This document shows positions 22,138-34,674 of a DNA stretch of 64,000 nt, piece by piece. Each line of letters begins with the position of its first letter. Position 1 is the stretch's first letter. The stretch is from Schistosoma haematobium (taxonomy: Eukaryota; Platyhelminthes; Trematoda; Strigeidida; Schistosomatidae). The position numbers and the translations under genes were made by a program. The notes under the pieces are model-generated. The model was not told the origin of the DNA. It did no database searches and saw nothing but the letters and a program-made list of their open reading frames with translations. The DNA lies in NCBI RefSeq assembly GCF_000699445.3, contig NC_067200.1:3694950-3758949 (forward strand), in the 5' to 3' direction.

Positions 22138-23020
22138 ATTATGAAGACTTTGACATCTGAGAAGAAGCGCGGAATACAATGGACAGCTTGGAATAAATAA
22201 GAAGTTTTAGACTTCGCAGATGACCTGACCCTTCTACCTCATACACACGAATAAATGCAGATAAAGATAACTAGTGTAGCACCAGCGTCTGCATCAGTGG
22301 GCCTCAACATACGTACGGAAAAAGCAACATCCTCAAATACAACACAGAGAACACCAACCCAATCACAATTGTTGGAGAAACTTTAGAATAGGTGGAAACT
22401 TTCACGAACTTGAAGAGTATCATCGATGAACGAGGAAGATCCAATGCTGACGTAAAGGTGAGGATCAGCAAAGCAAGGGCCGCATTCCTACACTTGAAGA
22501 ACATATAAAACTCAAAACAACTACCAACCATTATCAAAGTCAGATTTTTCAATACGAACATCAAGACAGTTCCACTGTACGGATCTGAAACGTGGAAAAA
22601 TACCAGAACTATCATCGAAAAGTAAAAGTATCTATAAACAATTGTCTACACAAGATACTCCAGGTTTTTTCGTCAGATACCATTAGTAAAAGCCTACTGT
22701 GGGAGAGAACAAACCAGGTTCCAGCTGAAGAGGAAGTCAGGAAAAGACATTGGAAGTGGATAAGACATTCAGTGTGGAAATCATCAAACTGCATCAAGAA
22801 GCAAGCCCTAGCTTGTAATCCTGTAGGGAAACAGAAAAGAGGAAGGTTAAAGAACACATTACGTTGAGAAATGGAAGCAGACATGAAAAGGATGATTAGC
22901 AACTGGAAAATGTTTTCTAGGACAGGGTTGGATGGAGAGTGTTGATTGGCGGCCTGTGCTCTTTGATGAGGGTTAACAGGCGTAAGTAAGTGAGTGAGTA
23001 GGTAAGTAAGTAAAAAGTAT
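22138..23020 (+). pseudogene. RTE-like retrotransposon 3' end with RT motif (broken)
   Basis: The longest RTE-like copy here. It begins with TSEKKRGIQWTAWN, then the reverse transcriptase catalytic motif FADD (22213-22224), an ASVGLNI-like segment, a segment matching SFTYLGSIIDEQG in a shifted frame, and the C-terminal RRWKWIGH- and RPKNTLR-like parts. It ends near GGCGGCCTGTGCTC and a TAAG/TGAG-type simple tail (22983-23013). Multiple stops and frameshifts make it dead. 5' truncation and the microsatellite tail are normal for RTE elements. Confidence 0.8.
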
Positions 23021-23519
23021 GTGGTAATAAGTAGTTCAACCTTTTTAAGAAACATTTCCCAAAAGAAAATAATGATATAAAACCACTTTTCATTTACTTA
23101 TTATTATACATCTTTATCAAATATAACTACTTAGAAGTAGATAAAGAGTAAATAAGTGTTCACTTAATTAGATATTTAACTAATCTATTCATCAATTATA
23201 ATTGATCATATGTTATAATAGAAAATACACTTGACATAAGTGACATAAAATTATGTTAGTTTATTATGGAGATTGTTAAATTTCCCATAGTTTACATGAT
23301 GAACTAATCTATAGGTTAAGCATTCATTCACAAGACTTAATGATCTACGGTTTTGAAATAGTGAATGATGATGGATGGTGGTCGATCATCTCTGATCCGG
23401 TTATAGATGTGTACTGTTGAGTATATTATTACAAAATAACTGTACAATCTTTTCCTGATTTTCAATAATGACTTAATTAAGATCTACTAATGATGTAATC
23501 TAAGAAAATTTTGTATTAA
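23021..23519. other. AT-rich sequence, nothing recognised
   Basis: A faint tRNA-like remnant may lie near 23310-23420 (GGTTAAGCATTCATTCAC), but it is too decayed to assign. Confidence 0.35.
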
Positions 23520-24015
23520 ATGCTTGCTAAGGCCAAAGGTGGGGAGAGTCCAATTTCCCTCTCGAAATGCTCTCACATGGCCGCGCGTATACAATCATTA
23601 CCAGGGAAGTTCAACTCACTGCCTTCTCACTGTGAGGGTGTTGTTTACAAAATTGAGAGGACGGAAAGCGAATGTCCGGTGATTTAACCAGGTGGATGGA
23701 AACGGAGGATCCATCTATGGAAGTTGGAAAACCCTGATTCCAAACCAATGGTGCACATAGGCTCCAAGATCCTGAAGGAACAAATCGCATATGAACCAGT
23801 TGTTGGTCATCGGCTACCATGGGACTACATCTCCTGACATTGCTCCACTGCCTTGTGGTTCAGACCTTTAGGCTGAAGCCTCTGAGAAAACTACCTACTT
23901 CAGTCTGGGCACCCAGGCAGTATCATAGCCCACACACAAATCAAGTGACTTGCGTGACGTATATGCATTCGATGCTCCTTTGTACCAATATTTATGTGTT
24001 CAAATAAATAATTAA
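23520..24015 (+). repeat. Family D repeat, near full length
   Basis: About 490 bp with the landmarks used for this family: GGTGGATGGAAACGGAGGATCC, CCAAACCAATGG, TACCATGGGACTAC, CACTGCCTTGTGG and an end in ATTTATGTGTTCAAATAAATAA. The A-rich end resembles a retroelement 3' terminus. The two short open frames over it are shadows. Confidence 0.6.
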
Positions 24016-24354
24016 ATAAAGACTAATCAGAATGAACGATGAAAATTATAATAAAAAACTTTGATGTTTCAAAATGAAAGATTTAGAGGTAACTATGCTA
24101 GATATATATTACTTAATATATTTATTCATCAGTATAGTAACTATGGCAACTGATAAATTTTGGGAAAAAAATTTGTTTTACTCAATAGTTTTATGAGTTT
24201 TCTGTGAATTTTCCTTAAATTACTTTAACTTTTCAAATAAATTTCTAACTGGATGTATGATTCAGTATATCAGTGTACAACTCATAAGAATTTTCATTGA
24301 ATTTGAGTATATCCCAACTGACGAGTTTAAAATAAGACGAAATATTTGTGTTCA
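24016..24354. other. AT-rich sequence, nothing recognised
   Basis: No supported feature. Confidence 0.4.
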
Positions 24355-24715
24355 ATACCATTCTGCAGCAATTTGAATGACCCCCTCGGTCTCTCATATT
24401 GTACGAGCATTCGATGTACCTAAATTAATGGTTGCTCTGGTTGTCAGAAGGAGCATAAACTTCGTGACTTCCAAAAGAACTCGGCTTTCACCAATGAAGC
24501 ATCATATCTCTTCTAAATGAAGACATTCTAACACCCAGGGCAGAATTTAAATGGTTTGAATTATTTTTTCTGGTTAGGGTTTTTTAACGAGTTAGTTTTC
24601 TACGAGATGAGGTCACCAACCCCATGCCCAACCCTCCTCCTTTATCCAGGCTTGGGACCGATAGTAGCCTCAAAGTGACTTCGGGTGGAGTTCTTCAATA
24701 CCATCGCTACATATT
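24355..24715 (-). mobile_element. RTE-like 5' end, minus orientation
   Basis: Reverse complement of the sequence at 53200-53545. It contains a GC-richer leader (GGCTACTGTCGGTCCCAAG-like, CCCATGCCCAACCC complement) and, at 24365-24420, the complement of the region that reads VRTMWETGR..QIA in intact elements, the start of the endonuclease ORF. Truncated and mutated. Confidence 0.6.
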
Positions 24716-24964
24716 AACTCGACTGATATTGGATACTCCAAGATGATATCGAAAGCTGTTTGTAAAGTTCCTAGATTAGTCATAATATTTGTGAATAACT
24801 ATCATATTTATGAGATGAACTTTCACTGATGCTGCGACACTGTCCAGCTGATAAGCTTGAACAAAAGAAATACAAATTATAAGGTTCAATGCTTACAGCC
24901 TTATACTTATTGACATTGATATTTAGTCAAATGTGAAACGTTAACACATTCTCCATTTAAATTT

Positions 24965-26085
24965 CAAGGGGTTGAACTTCTACTAGGAGATTCACTTGTT
25001 GACATGGATAATGCCGATAACATAGTTCTATTTGTTGAAGACGCTGACAAAATGCAGAGTCTTCTAACCACTCTAAGCAACAATGCAAGCACGTTCGGGT
25101 TGCAATTCCCCCTCTCGAAATGCAAAATGTTACTTCAGGATTGGGTTGCATCGACACACGAACTAATGATAGGGAGTGAAGTAGTTGAGTGTGTCGACCG
25201 CTTCACTTATCTTGGAAGTCTCATCAGCCCTTGTGGTCTAGTGTATGACGAAATCTCAGCACGGATACAGAACGCTCGAATAGCTTTTACCAACTTGCGT
25301 CATCCATGGCGTAGGCGAGATATTCGTCTACCAACTAAAGGACGGGTCTACTGCACAACAGTCCGTTCCGTCCCACTTTATGGCAATCAAACGTGACCGG
25401 TAAGAGTAAAGGATATTTGTAGATAACTAGTATTTGATCATAGGTGTCTTCGAAACATTGCTCGTATATCCTGAGACCATCGAGTAAGTAATGCAGTTGT
25501 TAGGAAACGGAAACTAGGTAAGGTTGGCAAATCAATTGATGAAGTAGTGAAACTTGATCAGTTGGGATGACTGGGCCACGTGTTACCTATGCCCAACCAC
25601 CGACTGCATCGATGTGCGATGTTCAGTGGTATAGGAGTAGATTGGGAGAAAGCTAGGGGCGGCCAAACCAAAACATGGCACAAGTCCATGAAGTCACTGA
25701 CAAGTGGACTGAACCATATTGGTAGATGTAGACTACCTGGTTGTGGTCCGCGAGACGACAGCTCTCGATGGTTAGAGACCTTGAATGACATGGCTCAAAA
25801 TCGTTTACAATGGCGCAGGTGCATCCACTCTCTATGTTCTCTCAAATTCTAATCTTCTCAATTCTTCATATACCTTCTTTTCTCTTTCCGAATTTATTTC
25901 ACTGGATTATACTCCTTGAATTACATCTTCAAACCCTAATTTTTCTGATCACAGCTTATAATTTTACTACCTCTACCACTACGGGATTTGAATTGATCAC
26001 TGCATCTCTGTACTAATGTGGTATGGTAACACGAACTGATGTACGTATGTACGAAGTTCTACGTTGTTACTGACTAACTGAAACG
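24965..26085 (+). pseudogene. Non-LTR retrotransposon reverse transcriptase C-terminal part (broken)
   Basis: The frame starts within GVELLLGDSLVDMDNADNIVLF, where the catalytic YADD is replaced by NADN (25010-25021). It continues with RFTYLGSLISPCG, DEISARIQNARIAF and a PLYGNQT stretch, then a TGA at about 25396. After several stops it resumes with WLETLNDMAQNR and QWRRCIHSL (to ~25850). The remaining ~230 bp is 3' UTR ending near GTTACTGACTAACTG. 5'-truncated, catalytically dead. It is distinct from the RTE-like family elsewhere in the window; the precise clade is not assigned. Confidence 0.8.
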
Positions 26086-26089
26086 TTAA

Positions 26090-26744
26090 ACTCCAGGATG
26101 TTATTAGATTCTTGAGAAATCTATTAAAAAAACTATTAGACAATAGAATTCTATAGCAAAACAGCTATAAAATAGGTTGGTATACTGATAAACAGATCAT
26201 TTAAAGTAAATTCTTCTACAATCAAGATTAATTGACAAACTTTTATAGCCTATAAGTCAATGAGTTGCTTCATCCTTTAAGATACTCCGGAACATGTACG
26301 AATTACTTAATGAAACATTATAGGGAATAATAATCATGTACATAATGGTGATTGACTTTTGAAATTGATTTCTTACAATTATCATGAAAATCTGTGGGGG
26401 GGGGTTGGAGGCAAAAAGAAGAGAAACGATCATCACCGTTGACTTTATACTCAAGTCAATGATATAAATATCCAAAGCATAATCCTATGTTTGACCTTTG
26501 CTATATACTATTGAGAGACCTTCAACGAAGACGAAACAGTTTTCCTCTACACACCATAGCAAACAAATGTTTCCTAGGTAATTTTACATTCAATGTCTAC
26601 TTTTTTCACTTGTCATTCACCAACCACTAAACGATTGAAAGTAAACGCAATTGCCAATGTATATATATCATGGATTCAGTGTAATATGAATAAAAAGCCA
26701 TAGAAAGGGTTTCAAATTTCTAGTTTATTAAGAAACTAGTATCT
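26090..26744. other. AT-rich sequence with a G10 run
   Basis: No gene recognised. A run of about ten G lies at 26396-26406. Confidence 0.4.
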
Positions 26745-27190
26745 GTCAACCAACACCAATGTCAGAATTTTTCAATACAAATGTCAACACAGTTCTACTG
26801 TATGCAACAGAAACTTGGAGAACTACGTAAGAAATTATCCAGAAGATACAAGTGTTTATTAACAGTTAACTACGCAAAATACTTCGGATGTGTTGGCCAA
26901 ACACACTTAATAACAACCTACTGTGGGGGAGAACAAACCAGATCTGAGAGGAGGAAGATATTAGAAAGAAGCGCTGGAAGTGGAAAGCACCCAACTGTGT
27001 CACAAGGCAAGTCCTTACTTGGCATTCTCAAGGCCAAAGGAGAATAGGAATATCAAAGAACACATTACTCCGAGGAATGAAGACAGACATGAGAAGAATG
27101 AACAACAGTTGGATAGAACTGTAAAAGGAAGGCCCAGAATACAATGGGTTCAATAATGCTGGTCGGCGGCCTAAGTAAGTAAGTAATAAA
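26745..27190 (+). mobile_element. RTE-like retrotransposon 3' end (broken)
   Basis: Degenerate VRIFQYKCQHSSTV, then LRMCWPN-, ENKPDLRG- and GRRP-type segments in several frames. It ends ATGCTGGTCGGCGGCC followed directly by a TAAG tail at 27171-27187. 5'-truncated. Confidence 0.7.
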
Positions 27191-27469
27191 CTTGCATTCA
27201 GTTTCGTAGATTATTAACTTAGTGTGTATAGTTAATTGTATTAGATTCTAAGGATTTTCCCTAAGAACTTAATTATGACTTATTTATCATGAATTATTTT
27301 TAAAATATCTGTTGTATGAAGAAATCGTCATGCCAACTGACATCATAGATAGTATTATTAAAAATCCGTGAAAACATTAGAACACATTTACGTCATAGAT
27401 TAAGAGTAGAGATGGATGGTATCTATCAGTAAAATTCGGAACAAACACATGCTAGTGGCTATATGGACT

Positions 27470-27560
27470 CAGTATCTCAGTCAGCTACAACGTAGGATCA
27501 GACACATATATGCATCGGTTCAAGTTGCCATACCTCATTAGCACAACAAGATGAACAGCG
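27470..27560 (-). mobile_element. LINE 3' tail fragment
   Basis: The inverted tail of the family at 26020-26080 (landmarks CTCAGTCAGCTACAACGTAG and CATCGGTTCAAGTTGCCATAC). It directly precedes an Sm-alpha-type element. Confidence 0.5.
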
Positions 27561-27589
27561 GATTCATAGAAGTAGTTAATTCAACGGTG

Positions 27590-27955
27590 GTAATATATGA
27601 AATAAAGACTCATTAGCTAAGTGGATAATGTGATGGAGTTTGAGGCGAACGTTACTTGGTTCGAGTCCTGGAGCGAACATCAACTCAGATTCGAGTACAT
27701 CCAGTTGATGAGTCCCAAATAAGACGAAATGGCACGCATCCTGGTTCCCACTACTAACCACCATTTATCTCTGTTTCTAATGCTTGTGAATTAAAGCAAT
27801 ATCTAAGTAATCTGCACTGGATGCACATTTGTCAATAGGATAATGATCTATCGCAGTCCTAAACACTAATGGTAAGATTCAAACAACCAATACATCACAC
27901 ATTAAGATTTTTAAACAATAGAGTTTTGTTCTCTGAACTAAACGTTGACGTTTAC
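27590..27955 (+). mobile_element. Sm-alpha-type (HH1) hammerhead SINE
   Basis: tRNA-like promoter with A box TAGCTAAGTGG (27614-27624) and B box GGTTCGAGTCC (27658-27668), then hammerhead 27699..27746, ACCACCATTTATC, and the 3' arm (27780-27930) with AGTCCTAAACACTAATGG. The layout matches the known schistosome Sm-alpha element. Confidence 0.8.
27699..27746 (+). ncRNA. Hammerhead ribozyme (Sm-alpha type) with C3 mutated
   Basis: Stem I AUCCAG/CUGGUU, core UUGAUGA (C3 to U), stem II GUCC/AGAC with one mismatch, GAAA, stem III AUG/CAU with loop GCACG, cleavage triplet AUC. Loss of C3, which pairs with G8, should abolish or strongly reduce cleavage. Confidence 0.75.
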
Positions 27956-27956
27956 A

Positions 27957-28124
27957 GAACAAGCTGTGAGCTATACTTGGAGAAATTCGAACAATTAACT
28001 TCTGCTTGTGCTGAGAATGTCATTCTGAAGAATGATGAAAGCTCCACAACAAAACCATCCAGCTCAGAGAACAAAATTCCATCTTTAAAAAAACAGACAA
28101 AAGAGATTAGCTTTTTAGAGGAGG
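27957..28124 (+). CDS. Possible internal exon, function unknown
   Basis: After GACGTTTACAG an open frame reads TSCELYLEKFEQLTSA, a polar Ser/Lys/Glu-rich stretch and KEISFLEE, followed by the possible weak donor GAG/GTTATAA. The frame stays open to a TAG at 28166. The helical, non-repetitive composition differs from the repeats around it. No family is recognised and no partner exon was found. Confidence 0.3.
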
Positions 28125-28169
28125 TTATAAATCATGACATAATGTATATTCATAAACTAATCATGTAGT

Positions 28170-28860
28170 GAACAAGAACACGAGTGGGTAAGATCTATGG
28201 ATCATACAGTAAATACTTCATATGTAAAATATCAATCAATTGTCTAGAATTTGATTGTTTCTTTTACAAATATCAGTCCATCGTCCCAGATTTCATTGTC
28301 GCTGCATTTTCATACAAACGTCCCCGTTCTTTCTTTCACTATTTTACACTGAAATATATTCTATTGCTGACTATCATTATATATACTACTCATATAGATA
28401 TAAGTAGCTCACACCATATTCATATCATATAATGAAATAATGAATTAAAACACAGTGTATATACACACATGATTCCAGCAGTGTAATTTATATACTTGTC
28501 TATTGATTACATAATTCATGTCAAAAATAGAAGAAAAAGAAGTATTCATTGAAAAAACATTAGCCAGGTCAAACATCTTCTTTAAATCAAAGTAGCCGAT
28601 ACTATGTTAGTTACTTAGATCACCATGACTATATTATTACATAATAGATTACATAATGAATGAATGAAAGTATTAACTTGTCTTCTATTATGTAATCGAA
28701 TTAATCATAATGTATTTAGTGATATGAATGATCTTTGTATTTGAGATGGTGTACTTTATCTTCATTCTTTCTTTTCTTTTCTTTTTTTGATTAAATTCAA
28801 GTTACATGTGATAAATCATGAAAATAACTAAGAATTTCTTTCTTTTTTTTCATCAGAGAA
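28170..28860. other. AT-rich sequence with one short palindrome
   Basis: ATATATACTACTCATATAG and ATATAAGTAGCTCACACC near 28378-28410 form a version of the short palindrome. Otherwise nothing is recognised. Confidence 0.4.
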
Positions 28861-28864
28861 GGGG

Positions 28865-29240
28865 TTTTGTGAAGAGTTTAGCAATTTTATAGTTGGATTC
28901 ATTAGCCAATCGAAGCTAGACTATCATAGATGACCTGGAAGCAGTAAACGGTTGTTTCATTCTAGTACGGAAATCCTCAGTAATACGCATCCAATTTCGT
29001 GGATTGGTTGAAATAAGACATTAACACCGTTGGATTCCGACCAGCTCAGTGGTGTAGAGATTAAGCGTTCACGAGCGAGACTAATACGTTCTTGGGTTCA
29101 AATCTTGTGGGGCAGGATCGTTGGTGTGCACTACTGAGGAGTCTCATACAAAGACGAAACAATAGTCCAGTGCTTTCAGGTTTTCTATGATGATCTATCT
29201 TCAATTGACTTATGAATTCAACTATCAAATTTGTAGAAGT
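28865..29240 (+). mobile_element. HH2 hammerhead SINE, foldback copy
   Basis: The left arm (28895-28995) is inverted relative to the rest. Then comes a plus-oriented unit: ATTAACACCGTTGG lead, tRNA-like region with A-box-like CAGCTCAGTGG and B-box-like GGGTTCAAATC, hammerhead 29128..29173, and tail to GAATTCAACTATC. Confidence 0.8.
29128..29173 (+). ncRNA. Hammerhead ribozyme (HH2), near intact
   Basis: Stem I GCACUA/CAGUGC pairs at five of six positions. Core CUGAGGA is intact, stem II GUCU/AGAC is fully paired, and GAAA is followed by the short stem III AC/GU and cleavage triplet GUC. One of the best-preserved motifs here. Confidence 0.75.
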
Positions 29241-30315
<1,075 letters not shown>

Positions 30316-30329
30316 AGGAAAGAGAATGA

Positions 30330-30470
30330 AAATACTGGATGATTAGTTTGGAAATGTAAGAATAATGAAATATCAGTTGATTGACTAATATTTTCCAAAT
30401 GAAATACTGATTGTAATTTTGTACCGACTTGTATTCTCGTTCACTAGACTATTATATATTAAGCTGAAGA
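30330..30470 (+). repeat. Family E fragment
   Basis: Landmarks AAGAATAATGAAATATC, TTTTCCAAATGAAATACTG and GTAATTTTGTACCGACTTG align with 33370-33500. Confidence 0.4.
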
Positions 30471-30479
30471 ATATAATAT

Positions 30480-30765
30480 TGATCAATGTCCTGTGTGTTA
30501 GGTCCTTCTTAATATCGATCAAGTTGTAATATGGTCATTAGTCTAGGTAACTGGACATTGAGCGCTGTCTATTGAGATGAAATGGTAGTTGGTGGTAGTC
30601 AACAGGAAACCCCATACATAGGTTTCGTGCTACTTGGTAGTTGTCAGCAAGGTGTACCTGTAATCCTGAGGGAACTGATACACCCTGACGGATTTAATCC
30701 TGTATCACCGAGCTTCATAGTCAGAGACGTCACTACTGAGCTATATACATAATATATATTTCAGT
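30480..30765 (-). mobile_element. HH3 hammerhead SINE, minus orientation
   Basis: Landmarks of this third family: GGTAGTCAACAGGAAACC, a ribozyme arm at 30625-30655, and the complement of the tRNA-like part (GAGACGTCACTACTGAGC near 30722). The core G8 is changed to A, so it should be inactive. Confidence 0.65.
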
Positions 30766-30809
30766 TTTCACAGAATGATATTTGTTTTCAGTATGTTAGT
30801 TAAAAAGAT

Positions 30810-31130
30810 TGTTGATTTTATTGAGACTATGAAACGATCTCAGTTAGACAGCCATTGAGAACCTGGAAGACCTGGACAGGTGTTTAGTACCAGTATTGGA
30901 ATACTTAGCAGATCACATCCACTAAATTGCCACCTGAGATTATTTTAAAGGCTTTTGGTCCTTTTAGTGGATTTAGACTTGGACATCTCAGTTCTGTGTT
31001 CTTCTGGTTAAGAGTTTGTGTGCGCAACTGAAAGCTTTAGGTCTGATCCCCATTTAAGCCGTCCTGGATGAGTACCGCTTGAGATTTTTATACCAGGATG
31101 GAACGGATTTAGAAACGGTATTTGTTTTAT
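30810..31130. mobile_element. Decayed HH2 SINE
   Basis: A minus arm (CCATTGAGAACCTGGAAG, near 30850) and a plus tRNA-like remnant with TCTTCTGGTTAAGAG (31007-31021). The ribozyme parts are unrecognisable. Confidence 0.4.
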
Positions 31131-31199
31131 AAAAGAAAAAAAACTCGATGTTACTGATATTAAATGGTTTGATTTTATCTCAGATTCTGAGTAGGTATT

Positions 31200-31335
31200 G
31201 ATTGATTTTCGACTCGGCCTGGAGTCCCTGCGGGGCTACTGCCGGTCCCAAGCCCGGATAAAGGAGGAGGGTTGGACATGAGGTTAGCGACCCCATCCCG
31301 TAGAAAACTAACTCGCTAAAAAAAACGCTAACCTA
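31200..31335 (+). mobile_element. RTE-like 5' leader fragment
   Basis: Leader sequence GGCTACTGCCGGTCCCAAGC with GACCCCATCCCGTAGAAAAC, shared with 24560-24690 and 53205-53330. Ends before the coding region. Confidence 0.6.
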
Positions 31336-31419
31336 TTGATTGATTTCGACTGAATAATCAGTATTATGTAATTGTCACAAGTCTAAATGTGTTGGTTTTA
31401 TTGTGGATGTTTTTAATTT

Positions 31420-31610
31420 GCTATATGATAGGAAGTAGACAAGAGGAAGCCATAGACTTAGGTTTCATTCTAGTGGGAGTCCGCTTACAAGGTGTAAATA
31501 CATTATATAGGGAACTGGGGATTCCTTCCAGGAGTACTTAGACTAGTATCCACGTTATAGCTTGACTGCTAGAACTTAATTATCACTGGAATCTAGACAA
31601 ATATGACCAT
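31420..31610 (-). mobile_element. Decayed HH3 SINE
   Basis: Landmarks GGTTTCATTCTAGTGGGAG and CAAGGTGTAAATAC correspond to the ribozyme arm, but the core is gone. Confidence 0.4.
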
Positions 31611-31614
31611 GGTT

Positions 31615-32080
31615 ACTATTCAGTGGTCAATCAATATGAATGTCTGTCTTACAGGAGATTAATTGCTGTTGAAATAGATGTATGAAACTAGTTATTTAGA
31701 ATATGAATCCTATAAGGATTGAAGGCATGACCTATGGACAAGTGGCAACTAGCATGAAACTTATGTCTGAAGTTTAACTACCGTCTATCCTAAATCAAGC
31801 GACAATAGATTTTGATTCACTCTGAAAATCTGATCTTCTGATGAGAATGTTTTTTGCCAAGTGATCCCAGCTAAAAATCATTTTGTATTTGGAAGCAATA
31901 AACATTTGTTTGATGGAATTAAATCCTACAATTTTATATCTTGCGTTGATTGCGTAGATTTAAGATTGTCGAATGATGAATAGCTTGAAACAACTCAATA
32001 CAAGTTAAGGAATTTATCTAGAAATCAGTTATTAGTTAGGCTACAATGATGTGAGGATTGATTTCGATATTGACATTAAG
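31615..32080. other. AT-rich sequence, nothing recognised
   Basis: No supported feature. Confidence 0.35.
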
Positions 32081-32084
32081 TTCA

Positions 32085-32965
32085 GTCAGTAACAACGTAG
32101 AACTTCGTACATACGTACATCAGTTCGTGTTACCATACCACATTAGTACAGAGATGCAGTGGCCGATTCAAATCCCGTAGTGGTAGAGATAGTAAAATTA
32201 TAAGGTGTGATCAGAAAAATTAGGGTTTGAAGATGTTATTCAAGCAGTATAATCCACTGAAATAAATTCGGAAAGAGAAAAGAAGGTATATGAAGAATTG
32301 AGAAGATTAGAATTTAAGAGAAAAGAATGATTGGATGCACCTGCGCCATTGCAAACGATTTTGAGCCATGTCAATCAACGTCTCTAACCATCGAGAGCTG
32401 TCGTCTCGCGGACCACAACCAGGTAGTCTACACCTACCAACATGACTCAGTCCACTTGTCAGTGACTTCATGGACTTGTGCTATGTTTTCGTTTGGCCGC
32501 CCCTAGCTTTCTTCCAACCTACTCCTATACCACTGAACATAGCACGTCGAGGTAGTCGGTGGTTGGGTATAGGTAACACGTGGCCCAGTCATCCCAACTG
32601 ATCAAGTTTCACTACTTCATCAATTGATTTGCCATCCTTACCTAGTTCCCGTTTCCTAACAACTGCGTTACTTACTCGATGGTCTCAGGATATACGAGCA
32701 ATGTTTCGAAGACACCTATGATCAAATACTAGTAACCTACGGATATCCTCTACTCTTACCGGCCATGTTTCACTGCCATAAAGTAGGACGGAACGAACTG
32801 CTGTGCAGTAAACAAGTCCTTTGGTTGATAGACGGATATCTCGCCTACGTCATAGGTGACGCAAGTTGGTAAAAGCTATTCGAGCGTTCTGTATCTGTGC
32901 TGAGATTTCGTCATACACTAGACCACAAGGGCTGATGAGACTTCCAAGATAAGTGAAGTGGTCTT
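32085..32965 (-). pseudogene. Non-LTR retrotransposon C-terminal part, inverted copy
   Basis: Reverse complement of the element at 25190-26080, covering the RFTYLGSLISPCG region through the 3' UTR and tail. The catalytic motif is missing because the copy is more strongly 5'-truncated. With 24965-26085 it forms a large inverted pair about 6 kb apart. Confidence 0.75.
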
Positions 32966-33240
32966 GACATTAAGTTACAAGCATTATAAGGAAGGTACTT
33001 CGTACAAGTTGCACATATGCTTATAAGAGACTGATCAATTATAGTTTTAAACATCAATCGAAGATTCAAATTAACAATACAAAATGAATTTAAACTTCAC
33101 TTTATTATACAAGCCAGTGGTTGTATGAACTCAGTAGCTAAGTGAATAACCTGATTGCCTTTGGAACGAACGTTACCGATTAATAGTTTCGGAGTGGACT
33201 TCAACTGTGGGATGTGAGTACATCCATCTGAAAAGTCACT
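32966..33240 (+). mobile_element. Sm-alpha-type (HH1) SINE
   Basis: The 3' arm (TAAGAGACTGATCAATTATAG near 33022) precedes a tRNA-like segment with A-box-like TAGCTAAGTGA (33131-33141) and a ribozyme start at 33220 that breaks after CAUCUGAAAAGUC. The inverted arm before the promoter again shows foldback order. Confidence 0.6.
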
Positions 33241-33244
33241 AATA

Positions 33245-33560
33245 AAAATATAGTGTATACTACTGATATTGACAGATATAAGCAGTATGTCTCATCAATC
33301 GAAAGTGAAAGACTTGATGGCAAAAGGTTAAGAAGATTGAAGAGAAGAAAACAAGAATAGAGAATGATTAGTGCTGAAACGAAGGAATAACAATGAAGTC
33401 TGAGAAAATTGATTGACATTTATGCAAATGAAGTATTAACTGTATGATTCACAGATTTTACTAAGTGATTCCATAATTTTGTATTTGTACTTGATTATGT
33501 TCTCATTCATTACAAGACGAAGTATTGAGTATCATGGATTCAACTTCTATCTATCATTCA
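33245..33560 (+). repeat. Family E dispersed repeat
   Basis: Starts with the palindrome GTGTATACTACTGATATTG / GATATAAGCAGTATGTC and continues through GAAGATTGAAGAGAAG, AATAACAATGAAGTCTG and TGTTCTCATTCATTAC. The minus-strand open frame here is a shadow. Confidence 0.5.
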
Positions 33561-33839
33561 TGTCTACTTATAATGATACCTATTATATTACTGATATAGT
33601 TGAACTCTATGAAATGAGATATTTCAGTAATCGCTTGTGATTATACATGATTATGATAAACTTTTTTTTTAAAGTTTGGCAATGATAAGTTTAATGTTGG
33701 AATCATTTATTCATAATGTCATGTGTTATATCATAAGTTGACAAAGGTTGACTATGATAAACTTATAAAATTTCAATTTAGTTGCCATGGTGATTAAGTA
33801 TTGTTGAGATTTTTATAAGTTTCTGAAATATCCTGATAC

Positions 33840-34105
33840 ATTTTATCACGGTCCAATTTTAAGATTAACCTTAAGTTGATAGATATGGAAGATCCATCTA
33901 GGGGAATTTGAAAAAGTTGATATCAAAATAATAGTGCACATGGATTTTAGAATCTTGAGGGAACAAATAGCGTATGAACTTATTGTTGGCTACCGGTTAT
34001 CATGGGACTGTATCTCTTTAGGTTGCTTCACAGCCTTGTTGATGAGACATTTATGTCAAAGGCTTGGAATGTGACCCCTTCCCTAAGGAATGGTGATTCG
34101 TTTAA
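33840..34105 (+). repeat. Family D repeat fragment
   Basis: Matches family D from GGTCCAATTTTAAG through GGAAGATCCATC to TATCATGGGACTGTATCTC, then stops before the usual 3' end. Confidence 0.55.
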
Positions 34106-34279
34106 TTTCATAATTGGTTTATCTTTTACATGAAATACTACAATGAACTTAGAAGTAGAATCATTTGTTCATGTGTTGTATCATAAGTTGACAAATAATC
34201 AACGTATAATCTAGTTGGATTCTCTTCATAATTCCATGGTGATTGTCACTTATTCAAATCTACAACGTGTGTCACGTCA

Positions 34280-34545
34280 TTTTATTTGAGACTCGTCAGC
34301 TGGATGTACTTACATCCTACAGATGATGTTCACTACTGGACTCTAACCTAATAACGTTCGCTTCAAACGCTATCGTGTTAGTCACTTGGCTACTGAATCC
34401 TGTTAGCTACTTGCTTGTGCAATGAGGTGAAGTTTGAATTCATTTGGTATTGTTTACTGAAATTTTTCCATTGATGTTTAAGAGACTGATCAACTACAGT
34501 CCTAAATATCAATGAGAAGATTCAAGTAAAACAATACAAAGTGAA
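34280..34545 (-). mobile_element. Sm-alpha-type (HH1) SINE, minus orientation
   Basis: The minus-oriented ribozyme start and tRNA-like part (complement of CACTTGGCTACTGAATCC, 34381-34398) are followed by an arm with AAGAGACTGATCAACTACAG (34490-34509). The core begins CUGACGAG but its 3' half is lost. Confidence 0.65.
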
Positions 34546-34674
34546 CATAATGCTTTTTGTTAGAATTAAGTCTAAAATATTTTTCATAAAAGACATCAGA
34601 TGCATTTCGACTGTTTGTAATTGCTTATCATCAAATCTAACTAAAGAATATAGAAATAGATGGGCTTAACAATC

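Noticed and set aside
22612..23055. 147-codon minus-strand frame
   Set aside because: Antisense shadow of the RTE-like ORF at 22138-23020.
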